64,000 bases of DNA, taken from positions 1 to 64,000 of the forward strand of contig DASYKU010000124.1 of assembly GCA_035995165.1 (NCBI GenBank), written 5' to 3'. The DNA comes from Mycobacteriales bacterium (lineage in GTDB: Bacteria > Actinomycetota > Actinomycetes > Mycobacteriales > CADCTP01). The translations under genes and the position numbers were made by a program. Shown here one piece after another: positions 43,687 to 52,086 of this stretch (position 1 is the first letter of the stretch; each line of letters opens with the position of its first letter). The notes beneath the pieces were generated by a model. It was not told the DNA's origin and did not search any database. It saw only the letters and a program-made list of their open reading frames with translations.

Positions 43687-45173
43687 CCACCGAGCTGCCC
43701 CGCCCGCGCACCACCGCGCTCCCGCCGGTCGCGCTCCCGCCGGTCGCCCTCCGGGCGGCCGAGCCGCATCCCTCCGGTCCCGTCCCCGCCGTCCCGCCGA
43801 CCGCGTCGGGCGTGCGGGCCGGGGCGCACCGGGGTGGGGCGACCGAGGCGGAGCTGCCGGTGACGGTGGCGGCGGAGGCGTTGCCGGTGGCGGCGGAGCC
43901 GGCGCACCGTCCCAACCGGGTGCCCTGGATCGACGGCGTCCGCGGCGCCGCCGCCTGCTTCGTCGTGCTGCACCACATCTGGCTGGCGTCCTGGCCGTAC
44001 TTCCCGGAGAACCTCGGCCCGTGGTGGCTCGGCTGGGCCCTGTACGGACACCTCGCCGTCGCCGTGTTCATCGTCGTGTCCGGCTTCTCGCTCGGCCTCG
44101 CGCCGGCCCGGCACGACTGGGCCCTGCGCGGCGGCCTGCGGCAGTTCCTGCGGCGCCGGGTCTGGCGGATCCTCCCGCCGTACTGGGCCGCGCTGGTCTT
44201 CTCGATGCTCATGATCGCGCTGGTCAACGGACCGCGCAGCGGCGAAGTGGTGACGGCCAAGACCGCCGCGGTCTACGGCCTGCTGGTCCAGGACGTGATC
44301 GGCGCCCCGGTGCCGAACGGCACGTTCTGGTCGATCGCGCTGGAGTGGCAGATCTACTTCGTCTTCCCGCTGGTGCTGCTGGTGGCCCGCCGCTTCGGCC
44401 TGCGCTGGGCCGTGCTGCTGTCCGGTGTCGCCGTGCTGGTCGTGCACGTCGCGGCCAAGGAGGTCGGCGCGCTGGCCCGGCTGGACCAGCTGCTGCCGCA
44501 GTTCTTCGGGCTGTTCGTGCTCGGCGTGGCCGCGGCCCGGGTGACGGTCGTGCCGCCCTCGCCGCGGGTGACCCGGCTGATCGCGGCCGGCAGCGCGGGC
44601 GCGTTCGCCGCCTTCGTCGGGTACGCGGCCAAGGCCGGCTCGCCCACGGTCGTCGCGCACTACTTCTGGATCGACCTGCTGGTCGGCGCCGCCGCCGCCG
44701 GGATGCTGGCCACGATGGCGGCCGGGCTGGCCGCGCCGCTGCGCGCGTTCTTCGGCTCCCGCCCGCTGCTGCGGCTGGGACTGTTCTCCTACAGCATCTA
44801 CCTCGTGCACGCGCCGGTGCTGGAGGCACTGACGCTGTACGTGGCCCGCCCGCTCGAGCTGCCCGCGCTCGGCACGTACGGCGTGCTGCTGGCGTTCGTC
44901 CCGGTCGTGCTCGGGTTCTGCTACCTGTTCTTCCTCGTGTTCGAGCGGCCGTTCCTCACCGCCCGCTCGTTCGCCGACCTCCGTGGCCGGGAAAGCGGGC
45001 GGCGGCCGGGCAGGCACGCCCGCGGGCACGTGTCACGACCGCCACTAATACCGCCGAACCGGCCGGCCGCCGAGGTCGCGCCTGTAGGATCCGAGGTCAG
45101 GGGTCCGGTGCCATCGACCGTCCGGGGAGAAGCCTGGCCGGGTCGCACGTCGGGGTCCCCGGGGGGATATTGA
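43683..45173 (+). CDS. Acyltransferase family 3 membrane protein
   Basis: The 496-residue protein has a Pro/Ala-rich N-terminal segment of about 80 residues, including a doubled ALPPVALPPVALR. The Acyl_transf_3 core follows: WIDGVRGAAACFVVLHHIW with the conserved Arg and His, GHLAVAVFIVVSGFSL, FLRRRVWRILPPYWAAL and GTFWSIALEWQIYFVFPLVLL. About ten helices are visible. A basic tail of about 60 residues ends the protein. It probably O-acetylates the polymer or its lipid-linked unit. The stop (TGA) shares its last base with the next ATG. Confidence 0.9.
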   Translation: MTTELPRPRTTALPPVALPPVALRAAEPHPSGPVPAVPPTASGVRAGAHRGGATEAELPVTVAAEALPVAAEPAHRPNRVPWIDGVRGAAACFVVLHHIWLASWPYFPENLGPWWLGWALYGHLAVAVFIVVSGFSLGLAPARHDWALRGGLRQFLRRRVWRILPPYWAALVFSMLMIALVNGPRSGEVVTAKTAAVYGLLVQDVIGAPVPNGTFWSIALEWQIYFVFPLVLLVARRFGLRWAVLLSGVAVLVVHVAAKEVGALARLDQLLPQFFGLFVLGVAAARVTVVPPSPRVTRLIAAGSAGAFAAFVGYAAKAGSPTVVAHYFWIDLLVGAAAAGMLATMAAGLAAPLRAFFGSRPLLRLGLFSYSIYLVHAPVLEALTLYVARPLELPALGTYGVLLAFVPVVLGFCYLFFLVFERPFLTARSFADLRGRESGRRPGRHARGHVSRPPLIPPNRPAAEVAPVGSEVRGPVPSTVRGEAWPGRTSGSPGGY

Positions 45174-45835
45174 TGTATTGGGTGGACTCCGCCAGGGTGC
45201 TCATGCGCCGCTGGTACGTCGTGCTGCCGATGCTGGTGCTGACCGCGGTGGCACAGGTGCTGCTCGTCGTCGCGATCCCGGCCCAGTATCAGGTGAAGGC
45301 CAGCGTCGTGCTGGTCCAGAACGGCCCGGTGAATTCCGCGGCGAACCCGAACGCTCCGGTCAACCCGTACGTCGCGTCGTACTCGCTGCCGGCCCTGGGC
45401 TCCCTGCTGTCGCAGAAGCTGCTGGCGCCGGAGACGGTCCTGAAGGTCCAGGCGGCCGGGCTTCCCGGCAAGTACGAGGTGCTGCCGTCGATCGACCAGA
45501 CCGGCTCGATCGCGTTCTCCGCGGAGGACGTCTCGGCCGAGAACGCGCGCAAGCGCGTCGACCTGCTGATCTCGACGGCGTCGGCGCAGCTGGCGACCTG
45601 GCAGAGCGGCGTGCCCGAACGCGGCCAGGTCAGCGCGCGGGTGCTGAGCCCGCCGAGCCCGCCGATCCCGCAGAACGGCAGCCGGATCCGGGCGATGCTG
45701 GTGGTCCTCGTGCTCGGCGTCGGGGCCAGCATCTACCTGGCCTTCCTGGTCGAGGGCCTGGTCGACCGGCGCCGCGACGACGGGTACGACGACGCCCGCC
45801 GCCGGTCGGCGAGGGCCGACGCCTCCGCGGTCTGA
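45173..45835 (+). CDS. Wzz-like chain-length determinant without kinase domain
   Basis: The 220-residue protein has a first membrane helix (about residues 14-36, VVLPMLVLTAVAQVLLVVA), an extracytoplasmic region with QYQVKASVVLVQNGPVNSA, and a second helix (about 178-200, AMLVVLVLGVGASIYLAFL) followed by a short charged tail. This is the polysaccharide co-polymerase topology. No cytoplasmic BY-kinase domain or Tyr cluster is fused or encoded beside it. It would set chain length together with the Wzy-like protein that starts seven bases downstream. Confidence 0.82.
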   Translation: MYWVDSARVLMRRWYVVLPMLVLTAVAQVLLVVAIPAQYQVKASVVLVQNGPVNSAANPNAPVNPYVASYSLPALGSLLSQKLLAPETVLKVQAAGLPGKYEVLPSIDQTGSIAFSAEDVSAENARKRVDLLISTASAQLATWQSGVPERGQVSARVLSPPSPPIPQNGSRIRAMLVVLVLGVGASIYLAFLVEGLVDRRRDDGYDDARRRSARADASAV

Positions 45836-45842
45836 GCACCCC

Positions 45843-47777
45843 ATGGGCCCGCTCCTCCCGTCCTTCGGGCGTTCCCGCCCGGCGGGCCTGCCCGCCGGGC
45901 GCTCTCGGCCGGCCGTCGTGACCGGCCTGCGCGCCGGACGTTCCCGGCTGGGTGCCGTGGCCGGTCGGCTCGTCCTGCCGGGCGGGGCGGGCCGCCTCCG
46001 GCTGGCCGCGGCGACCGGGGTCGAGCTGCCGGTGCGGCCGGTTCGCCGGCCGGCCCCGCCGAGGCCGCCGGCCCGGGCCGCCGTCCCGCCCGCGCCCCCG
46101 GCCGTTCGCCCGCAGCCGCGCCGGGATCCGCCGCCGCGCCGGGCCGGCCGCGCCCGGCACGACGCGGTCACGTTCCTCACCATCCAGCTGGTGCTGCTCG
46201 TCGGCATCCCCGCGACGCTGGTGTTCGAGCCGCTCGGCGCGGCCGGCTCGCCCGCCAACGTCTTCGGCATGCTCGCGTTCGGCTGGTGGGCGCTGGCCCG
46301 GTTGGTGCCGCGGCTCGGGGTGGCCCGCGGCCTGCAGCCGATCCGGGTCGCGCTGGTCGTGTTCGCCGTCGGCATCCTGCTCAGCTACGCGCACGCCATG
46401 GTGCGCATCATCAGCAACCCGGAGATCTCCAGCGCCGACCGCTCGTTGCTGAGCCTGCTGTCCTGGGCCGGCGTCGCGCTGGTCGCCGCGGACGGCATCC
46501 GGACCCGCGAGCGGCTGGACACGCTGCTGCGCCGGCTCACCTGGGCCGCCGCCGCGCTCGCCGTGGTCGGGCTGCTGCAGTTCGCGATCGACCTGGACAT
46601 CGCCGCGTACATCCGGATCCCGGGGCTGTCGGTGAACTCGGCGGCCAGCTTCATCCAGGACCGGGCGTCGCTGCGCCGGGTCGCCGGCACCGCCAGCCAC
46701 CCGATCGAGTTCGGCGTGGTGCTCGCGGGCACGCTGCCGATCGCGCTGCACTACGCGCTGCACGACCGGCACCGGTCGATCACCGCCCGGTGGACGCCGG
46801 TCGGGCTGATCGCGGTCGCGATCATGCTGGCGATCTCCCGGTCCGCGGTGATCGCCACCGGCGCGGCGCTGCTGCTGATGGTCCCGGTCTGGCCGGGCCG
46901 GGTGCGCCGCCGGATGCTGCTGGCCGGCGGGGTCTTCCTGGCCGCGATGCGGGTGGCCGTGCCGGGGCTCGTCGGCACGATCGCCAACCTGTTCCTGCTG
47001 CTGAACAGCGACTCCAGCACGAAGGCGCGCACCGAGGACTACTCGGCCGTGTACGGCTACATCCACGACTCGCCGTGGGTCGGCATGGGCTTCCGCACCT
47101 TCCTGCCCAGCGTGTACGACCGGGTGCTGGACAACCAGTACCTCTCGATCGTCGTGGAGGCCGGCTACGTCGGGCTGGCCACGACGCTGATCACGCTGGC
47201 CATCGTGTTCTTCACCGCCCGCGGGATCCGGCGGCGCAGCACCGACCCGGCGACCCGGCACCTCGGGCAGGCGCTGGCCGGCGTGCTGCTCGGCATGACG
47301 CTGTCGTTCGCGACCTTCGACGCGCTGAGCTTCTCGATGTACGCGGACTTCATCTTCCTGATCTTCGGCGTGACCGGAGCGCTGTGGCGCTTCACCGTCG
47401 CCGAGGAGAAGGCCGGGCCCCCGGTCCCGGCCCGTGCTCCCGACGCGGTCCGGCTGCACCTGCCGGTGACCGTCCGCACGCGACCACCGGCGGGCGCCGA
47501 CGAGCCCACCGTCCACATCGGACGCCCCACCGGGTTCGATGTGGACGACAGGACCATCCGCCTGCGCCGGCCGGAACGGCCGCCCGCCGAGAAGACGGTC
47601 CGGCCGGCACCGGCGGCGGGAACGGCCCCGGGACGGCGGCCGGATCCGACCGGCGTTGCCGAGCCGACGATGCAGATCGGGCGGCCCCGGCTGGACGGGG
47701 GCCGCGACGAGGCGCTGGGCGTCCGCTGGCCGGAGCGCACCGCCTACCGGGACGTCCCGGACGACGAGCAGGCATGA
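45843..47777 (+). CDS. O-antigen ligase/Wzy-like polymerase with long disordered tails
   Basis: The 644-residue membrane protein has an Arg/Pro-rich N-terminus of about 105 residues, then about 11 helices. A large periplasmic loop (RVAGTASHPIEFGVVLAG, with Arg and His) and DSPWVGMGFRTFLP, VLDNQYLSIVVEAGYVGL mark the Wzy_C/O-antigen-ligase family. It would polymerise the flipped units. The C-terminal ~120 residues are cytoplasmic and disordered, with the repeated motifs EPTVHIGRP and EPTMQIGRP plus DRTIRLRRP, each fitting TxxI/L. The start is seven bases after the Wzz-like stop. Confidence 0.85.
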   Translation: MGPLLPSFGRSRPAGLPAGRSRPAVVTGLRAGRSRLGAVAGRLVLPGGAGRLRLAAATGVELPVRPVRRPAPPRPPARAAVPPAPPAVRPQPRRDPPPRRAGRARHDAVTFLTIQLVLLVGIPATLVFEPLGAAGSPANVFGMLAFGWWALARLVPRLGVARGLQPIRVALVVFAVGILLSYAHAMVRIISNPEISSADRSLLSLLSWAGVALVAADGIRTRERLDTLLRRLTWAAAALAVVGLLQFAIDLDIAAYIRIPGLSVNSAASFIQDRASLRRVAGTASHPIEFGVVLAGTLPIALHYALHDRHRSITARWTPVGLIAVAIMLAISRSAVIATGAALLLMVPVWPGRVRRRMLLAGGVFLAAMRVAVPGLVGTIANLFLLLNSDSSTKARTEDYSAVYGYIHDSPWVGMGFRTFLPSVYDRVLDNQYLSIVVEAGYVGLATTLITLAIVFFTARGIRRRSTDPATRHLGQALAGVLLGMTLSFATFDALSFSMYADFIFLIFGVTGALWRFTVAEEKAGPPVPARAPDAVRLHLPVTVRTRPPAGADEPTVHIGRPTGFDVDDRTIRLRRPERPPAEKTVRPAPAAGTAPGRRPDPTGVAEPTMQIGRPRLDGGRDEALGVRWPERTAYRDVPDDEQA

Positions 47778-47933
47778 GTAGCCCTGTGTCAAGCGGCCTG
47801 GTTCAGGACCGTGATGGCCCGGTGGGGACCAGGGGTGCACCGGCGACATCCACACCACCGGCACCAACACAGTGCCCCAGATGCCACCGACAACGAGAAG
47901 GTTGAACCAGTGAGCGAACGAGAGGAACCGCAC

Positions 47934-48785
47934 GTGTCCGTACAGGCGTCGGTGGTGATCCCGGCACACAACGAGGCGGGCGTGATCGGCCGCTGCCTGC
48001 GCACCCTGCTCGACGGGGCCCCGGCCGGCGGCCTGGAGGTCGTCGTCGCGGCCAACGGCTGCACGGACGACACCGCCGCCCTGGCCCGGGCCGTGCCCGG
48101 CACGACCGTGGTCGAGCTGGCCGAGGCGGGCAAGGCCGGCGCGCTCACCGCCGGGGACGCCGCCGCGACCGCCTTCCCGCGCTTCTTCCTCGACGCCGAC
48201 CTCGAGCTGACGTACCCGGCGCTGGTGGCCACGGCCCGCGCGCTCACCGACCGGGGCGCGCTGGCCGCCTCACCCCGGCTCACGATCGACGCGACCGGCT
48301 GCTCGCGGGCGGTCCGCGCGTACTACTCGATCTGGCAGCTGATGCCGTACGGGCGGGACTCCCTGGCCGGCGGCGTCTACGCGCTGACCGCCGCGGGCCG
48401 GGCCCGGTTCGGCGACTTCCCGGACGTGATCGCCGACGACCTGTTCGTCCGCAACCTGTTCGCCCCGGCCGAGCGGGTCCGGGCCGACGACGCGACCTGC
48501 GTGGTCCGCCCGCCGGCGACGCTGCGGGACCTGGTCCGGGTGCAGACCCGGGCCCGGGTCGGCAACGGCGAGCTGCGCGAGCAGGCGCCGGCCGCACCCG
48601 GTGCGGACAAGGGCGGCCTCGGCTGGATCGCCCGCCGGCTCGCGCTGCTGGCCCGCTCGCCCCGGGTGTGGCCCGCGGTGCCGGTGCACGCGGCCGTGTA
48701 CGTCCTGGTGCGGCTGCGCGGCCGGCGACTGCTGCGCGAGGGCGACCGGACCTGGTCCCGCGACGAGTCCTCCCGGGTCGCATGA
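47934..48785 (+). CDS. Family 2 glycosyltransferase
   Basis: The 283-residue protein has the GT2 opening ASVVIPAHNEAGVIGRCL, VVVAANGCTDDTA, AGKAGALTAGD and FFLDADLELTY, then PYGRDSLAGGVYALT and DVIADDLFVRNLF. The Mg-binding motif is DADLE rather than DxD with a third Asp. A C-terminal hydrophobic segment may anchor it. GTG 47934 is preferred because AGAGGA lies seven bases upstream; GTG 47910 is an alternative. The 156-base gap after the Wzy-like gene is the first break in the operon and may carry an internal promoter, though none is clear. Confidence 0.87.
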   Translation: MSVQASVVIPAHNEAGVIGRCLRTLLDGAPAGGLEVVVAANGCTDDTAALARAVPGTTVVELAEAGKAGALTAGDAAATAFPRFFLDADLELTYPALVATARALTDRGALAASPRLTIDATGCSRAVRAYYSIWQLMPYGRDSLAGGVYALTAAGRARFGDFPDVIADDLFVRNLFAPAERVRADDATCVVRPPATLRDLVRVQTRARVGNGELREQAPAAPGADKGGLGWIARRLALLARSPRVWPAVPVHAAVYVLVRLRGRRLLREGDRTWSRDESSRVA

Positions 48786-49753
48786 CCGCGGCGCAGGACG
48801 GGCCGGTCGTCTCGGTCGTCATCGTCACGTACAACAACGGCGCCGACATCGGCCGTGCGCTGCGGTCCGTGCACGCCGCGACCGCCCGGCATCCGCGCGA
48901 GGTGGTGGTGCTCGACAACGCCTCCGCCGACGACACGGTCGAGCGGGTCGCCGAGGCCGGCGGCTGCCGGGTGCTCGCCTCCCCGGTCAACCTCGGATTC
49001 GCCCGCGGCTGCAACGCCGCCGCGCACACCGCCCGTGGCCGGTACGTGCTGCTGGTCAACCCGGACGCCGTGCTGCACCCGGACGCGATCGACGCCGCGG
49101 TCGACTTCGCCGAGGCGCACCCGCAGGCCGGTCCCGTCGGCGGCCGGACGCTGCACCCGGACGGCTCGCTCGACCCGCGGTCCTGCTGGGGCCGGCAGAC
49201 GCTGTGGAGCACGGCCTGCTTCGCCACCGGCCTGAGCACGGCGTTGCGCGGCTCGCCGATCTTCGACCCGGAGGCGCTCGGCGGCTGGGAGCGCGACAGC
49301 GTGCGCGAGGTCGGCACGGTCACCGGCTACTTCCTGCTGCTGCGGCGGGCGGACTGGCTCCGGCTCGGCGGCCTCGACCCGACCTTCTTCATGTACGGCG
49401 ACGACGTCGACCTGTCCGAGCGCGCCCGGCGGATCGGGCTGCGCCCGACGGTGACCCCGGACGCGGTCAGCGAGCACGAGGCGGGGGCGTCCTCGACCAG
49501 CGAGGACCGTACGGTGATGCTGCTGCGGGGCCGGCGCACGCTGATGGTGACGAGCTGGGCCCGGCCCCGGGCCGCGGCCGGGCTGGCGCTGCTGCGGGCC
49601 GGTGTGCTGCTGCGCTCGGCCGCCGCGGGGGATCCGCGCTGGCGCGCGGCCTGGCGCCGCCGCGCCGAGTGGACCGCCCCCTACCCGCCCGTGCACGTCT
49701 CCGCCGCCGACGACGCGGCGACCCTCACCCCGATCCCCGACCCGGCCCAGTAG
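48782..49753 (+). CDS. Family 2 glycosyltransferase (rhamnosyltransferase-like)
   Basis: The 323-residue enzyme begins VSVVIVTYNNGADIGRALRS and contains LDNASADDT, NLGFARGCNAAAHTARG and LLVNPDAVLHPDAI. The second half has GYFLLLRRADWLRLGGLDPTFFMYGDDVDLSERA, as in the WbbL/RfbN rhamnosyltransferases. It therefore may transfer rhamnose or a similar deoxysugar, but the donor is inferred from likeness only. ATGA overlap with the previous GT. The gene ends before a bidirectional terminator. Confidence 0.9.
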   Translation: MTAAQDGPVVSVVIVTYNNGADIGRALRSVHAATARHPREVVVLDNASADDTVERVAEAGGCRVLASPVNLGFARGCNAAAHTARGRYVLLVNPDAVLHPDAIDAAVDFAEAHPQAGPVGGRTLHPDGSLDPRSCWGRQTLWSTACFATGLSTALRGSPIFDPEALGGWERDSVREVGTVTGYFLLLRRADWLRLGGLDPTFFMYGDDVDLSERARRIGLRPTVTPDAVSEHEAGASSTSEDRTVMLLRGRRTLMVTSWARPRAAAGLALLRAGVLLRSAAAGDPRWRAAWRRRAEWTAPYPPVHVSAADDAATLTPIPDPAQ

Positions 49754-49762
49754 GGACTGTCA

Positions 49763-49793
49763 CCGCCGGCGAGCGGTGGGCGCTCGCCGGCGG
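49763..49793. terminator. Bidirectional terminator between convergent GT2 and gmhB genes
   Basis: CCGCCGGCGAGCG (49763-49775) and CGCTCGCCGGCGG (49781-49793) form a perfect 13-bp stem with loop GTGGG. It is ten bases past the GT2 stop and about 80 bases beyond the gmhB stop on the opposite strand. Confidence 0.8.
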
Positions 49794-49920
49794 CTGCTGT
49801 GGGGCCGCCGGAGCGGGCCGCGATCAGCCACGCTCGCCGGCGGGTGCGGCCGCGCCAGCCGGAGCGGGCCGGGATCAGCGACGCTCGCCGGCGGGTGCCG
49901 CCGCACCAGCCGGAGCCGCG
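49782..49920. repeat. 51-bp tandem repeat at the gmhB 3' end
   Basis: Nearly three copies of a ~51-bp unit beginning gctcgccggcggg and ending gggatcagcgac lie at 49782-49831, 49832-49882 and 49883-about 49920. The first copy shares its start with the right arm of the terminator. The third copy encodes the C-terminal end of GmhB, where 51 bp equals 17 codons. Confidence 0.7.
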
Positions 49921-50498
49921 TGCGCGGCCGGAGCCGCGGGCGCCGCCGCAGCGGCCGGTGTCACGTGACCCGGCGGCAGCCCGCCGGCGAGCAGCTCGTC
50001 GACCGCACCGGCCAGATCGGCCCGGAGTAGGCCGGCCGCGGTCGCCGTCCCGGGCGGCCCGAGCCGCACCGTCCGTACCCCGGCCGCGATCCCGGCGGCG
50101 ACGTCGCTCTCGGCGTCGCCGACCAGCACCGCGCCGCCGGGCGAGATGCCCGGGTCGTCGGCCATCGCCCGCAGCAGCAGCCCCGGCCGCGGCTTGCGGC
50201 AGTCGCAGCCGGCCTCGTGCGGGCACATGTACGAAGCGTCCAGGCGGGCGCCGTCGGCGGCCAGCAGCGCCCGCAGCCGGTCCGCGACCGCCGCGTACCC
50301 GGCCGGGGTCAGCAGCCCACGGGCGAGGCCGCGCTGATTGGTCACCAGCACCACCCGGACGCCGGCCTCGTTCAGCCGCCGCACCGCCGAACCGGCGCCG
50401 GGCAGCAGCACCACGGCGTCCGGCGACGTGACGTAGGAACCCTCGGGCGCCTTGACGTTGAGCGTGCCGTCCCGGTCGAGGAACGCGGTCCGGATCAA
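49875..50498 (-). CDS. gmhB: D-glycero-D-manno-heptose 1,7-bisphosphate phosphatase
   Basis: GmhB removes the C7 phosphate of heptose bisphosphate. The 207-residue HAD enzyme has AFLDRDGTLN (nucleophile Asp), LVTNQRGLARG, the zinc-loop Cys/His set in MCPHEAGCDCRKPRPG and VLVGDAESDVAAG. The TTG start at 50498 overlaps the GmhA stop (TTGA). The C-terminal ~30 residues are almost pure Ala/Pro and arise from a tandem DNA repeat; they are not part of the HAD fold. Confidence 0.92.
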   Translation of the reverse strand: MIRTAFLDRDGTLNVKAPEGSYVTSPDAVVLLPGAGSAVRRLNEAGVRVVLVTNQRGLARGLLTPAGYAAVADRLRALLAADGARLDASYMCPHEAGCDCRKPRPGLLLRAMADDPGISPGGAVLVGDAESDVAAGIAAGVRTVRLGPPGTATAAGLLRADLAGAVDELLAGGLPPGHVTPAAAAAPAAPAAHAAPAGAAAPAGERR

Positions 50499-51088
50499 GA
50501 CCCGGCCAGGTCCCGCTCGACGATCTCGCAGAGGGTGTGGCCGAGCAGCATGCACAGCTCCTGCACCCGGGGCGTGTCGTCGGTCGGAACCCGGACGCAG
50601 ACGTCCACCAGTCCGGACAGCTTTCCGCCACCGGCCCCGGTGAACACCACCGTCGCCAGCCCGGCCGCGCCCGCCGCCTCCAGCCCGCGCACCACGTTGG
50701 GGGAGTTGCCGCTGGTGGACAGTCCGACCGCGACGTCCCCGGGCCGTCCCAGCGCCCGCACCTGCCGGGAGAACGTCTCCTCGTACGAGTAGTCGTTGCC
50801 GATCGCGGTCATCGCGGCGGTGTTGTCGGCCAGGCTCACCGCCGCCAGCGGCCGCCGCTCCAGGTAGAAGCGCCCGAGCAGCTCGGCCGCGAGGTGCCCG
50901 GCGTCCGTGGCGGAGCCGCCGTTGCCGAAGAACAGCACCTTGCCGCCGCCGCTCAGCGCGCGCACGACGAGCTCGGCCGCCTCCGCGGTGGCGCGCACCG
51001 CGTCGGACTCCAGCAGCCGCTGCTTGGCCTGCAGGCTGTCGGTCACCCGCTGCCGCAGCAGCGCCTCGCCCTCGGTCACGCCCGCCAT
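50495..51088 (-). CDS. gmhA: Sedoheptulose 7-phosphate isomerase
   Basis: GmhA converts sedoheptulose 7-phosphate to D-glycero-D-manno-heptose 7-phosphate. The 197-residue SIS-domain protein has KVLFFGNGGSATDAGHLAAELLGRF, ALTAIG-type segment AAMTAIGNDYSYEETFSRQ, the phosphate loop GLSTSGNSPNVV and DDTPRVQELCMLLGHTLCEIVE with the catalytic Glu and His. It overlaps the kinase gene by 13 bases at its start and gmhB by four at its end. Confidence 0.94.
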   Translation of the reverse strand: MAGVTEGEALLRQRVTDSLQAKQRLLESDAVRATAEAAELVVRALSGGGKVLFFGNGGSATDAGHLAAELLGRFYLERRPLAAVSLADNTAAMTAIGNDYSYEETFSRQVRALGRPGDVAVGLSTSGNSPNVVRGLEAAGAAGLATVVFTGAGGGKLSGLVDVCVRVPTDDTPRVQELCMLLGHTLCEIVERDLAGS

Positions 51089-52086
51089 GTCGTCAGCCCT
51101 CTCGGCTCGAACGCGAACGGTGTCACGACGCCGCCCATCCGGGTCAGCGCCTCGGCCAGCCGGTGCTGGCGGGTGAAGTCGCAGTAGAACAGGATGTAGC
51201 CACCGCCGCCCGCGCCGGTCACCTTTCCGCCCAGTGCGCCTTCCCGCATCGCGACGTCGTACGCCTCCTCGATGAACTCGGTGGCGATCAGCGGCGACAT
51301 CCGCTTCTTCTGCTTCCAGGCCTCGCCCAGCATCGAGCCGAACTCGGACAGCTCGCCGCGCAGCAGCGCCGACTTCATCGCGACCGCGAGCTCCTTCTGC
51401 GCCCGCAGGCCCTCCAGGGTCTCGGAGTCGCCGCCGGTGACGCGGGCGGTCTGGTCCTCGATGATGCGGGAGGACTGCCGGGTGGTGCCCGTGTAGCAGA
51501 GCATCAGGTTCAGCTGCAGCTCGTGCATCGTCGAGTCCTTGATCCGCAGCGGGTTGACGATCACGCGCTCGCCGAACTCGATGAAGTTGAAGCCGCCGAA
51601 CGTGGCCGCGTAGTGGTCCTGGTGCCCGCCGCGGATCTGCAGGTCCTCCCGCTCGGCCTGGTACGCCAGGTCCGCGATCTCGTACTCGGTCAGCGGCAGC
51701 CGGTGGTATTCGCGCAGCAGGCCGACCAGCGCCACCAGCATCGTCGAGGAGGATCCGAGACCCGACCCGGGCGGGGCGTTGGAGCGCAGCACCATGTCGA
51801 ATCCGGAGCTGTCCCCGCCGAGCCGCCGGACGGCCGCCTTGACCAGGTCCAGCTTCCCGTCGAAGTCGGGGATGTCGGAGAGGTCGTAGTCCAGCGACAT
51901 GTCCAGGTCGTGCGAGTGCACGCTGACCCGCGAGTCCGGCCGCGGCGTCAACGAGCCGTACGCGTACTTGTCGATCGTCGCGCTGAGCACGACGCCGCCC
52001 TCGTTCTCCGGGAACGGCGAGACGTCGGTGCCGCCGCCGGCGAAGCTCAGCCGCAGCGGCGCCCGGGACCGCACGACGCGGCTCAC
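51076..52086 (-). CDS. hddA: D-glycero-alpha-D-manno-heptose 7-phosphate kinase
   Basis: HddA phosphorylates heptose 7-phosphate at C1. The 336-residue GHMP kinase has RAPLRLSFAGGGTDVSPF at its N-terminus, the ATP loop SNAPPGSGLGSSSTMLVAL and REDLQIRGGHQDHYAATFGG. The C-terminal GHMP motif is GGKVTGAGGGGYILFYC. The alpha-anomer kinase implies a GDP-activated heptose, as in S-layer glycans and in the mycobacterial gmhA-gmhB-hddA cluster. The last enzyme, the guanylyltransferase HddC, is not in the window. ATGA overlap with the upstream WecG-like gene. Confidence 0.93.
   Translation of the reverse strand: MSRVVRSRAPLRLSFAGGGTDVSPFPENEGGVVLSATIDKYAYGSLTPRPDSRVSVHSHDLDMSLDYDLSDIPDFDGKLDLVKAAVRRLGGDSSGFDMVLRSNAPPGSGLGSSSTMLVALVGLLREYHRLPLTEYEIADLAYQAEREDLQIRGGHQDHYAATFGGFNFIEFGERVIVNPLRIKDSTMHELQLNLMLCYTGTTRQSSRIIEDQTARVTGGDSETLEGLRAQKELAVAMKSALLRGELSEFGSMLGEAWKQKKRMSPLIATEFIEEAYDVAMREGALGGKVTGAGGGGYILFYCDFTRQHRLAEALTRMGGVVTPFAFEPRGLTTWRA

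Noticed and set aside
43800-43920. Separate small gene within the acyltransferase N-terminus
   Set aside because: The Pro/Ala-rich stretch is in frame with the acyltransferase from ATG 43683, which overlaps the preceding stop as ATGA.
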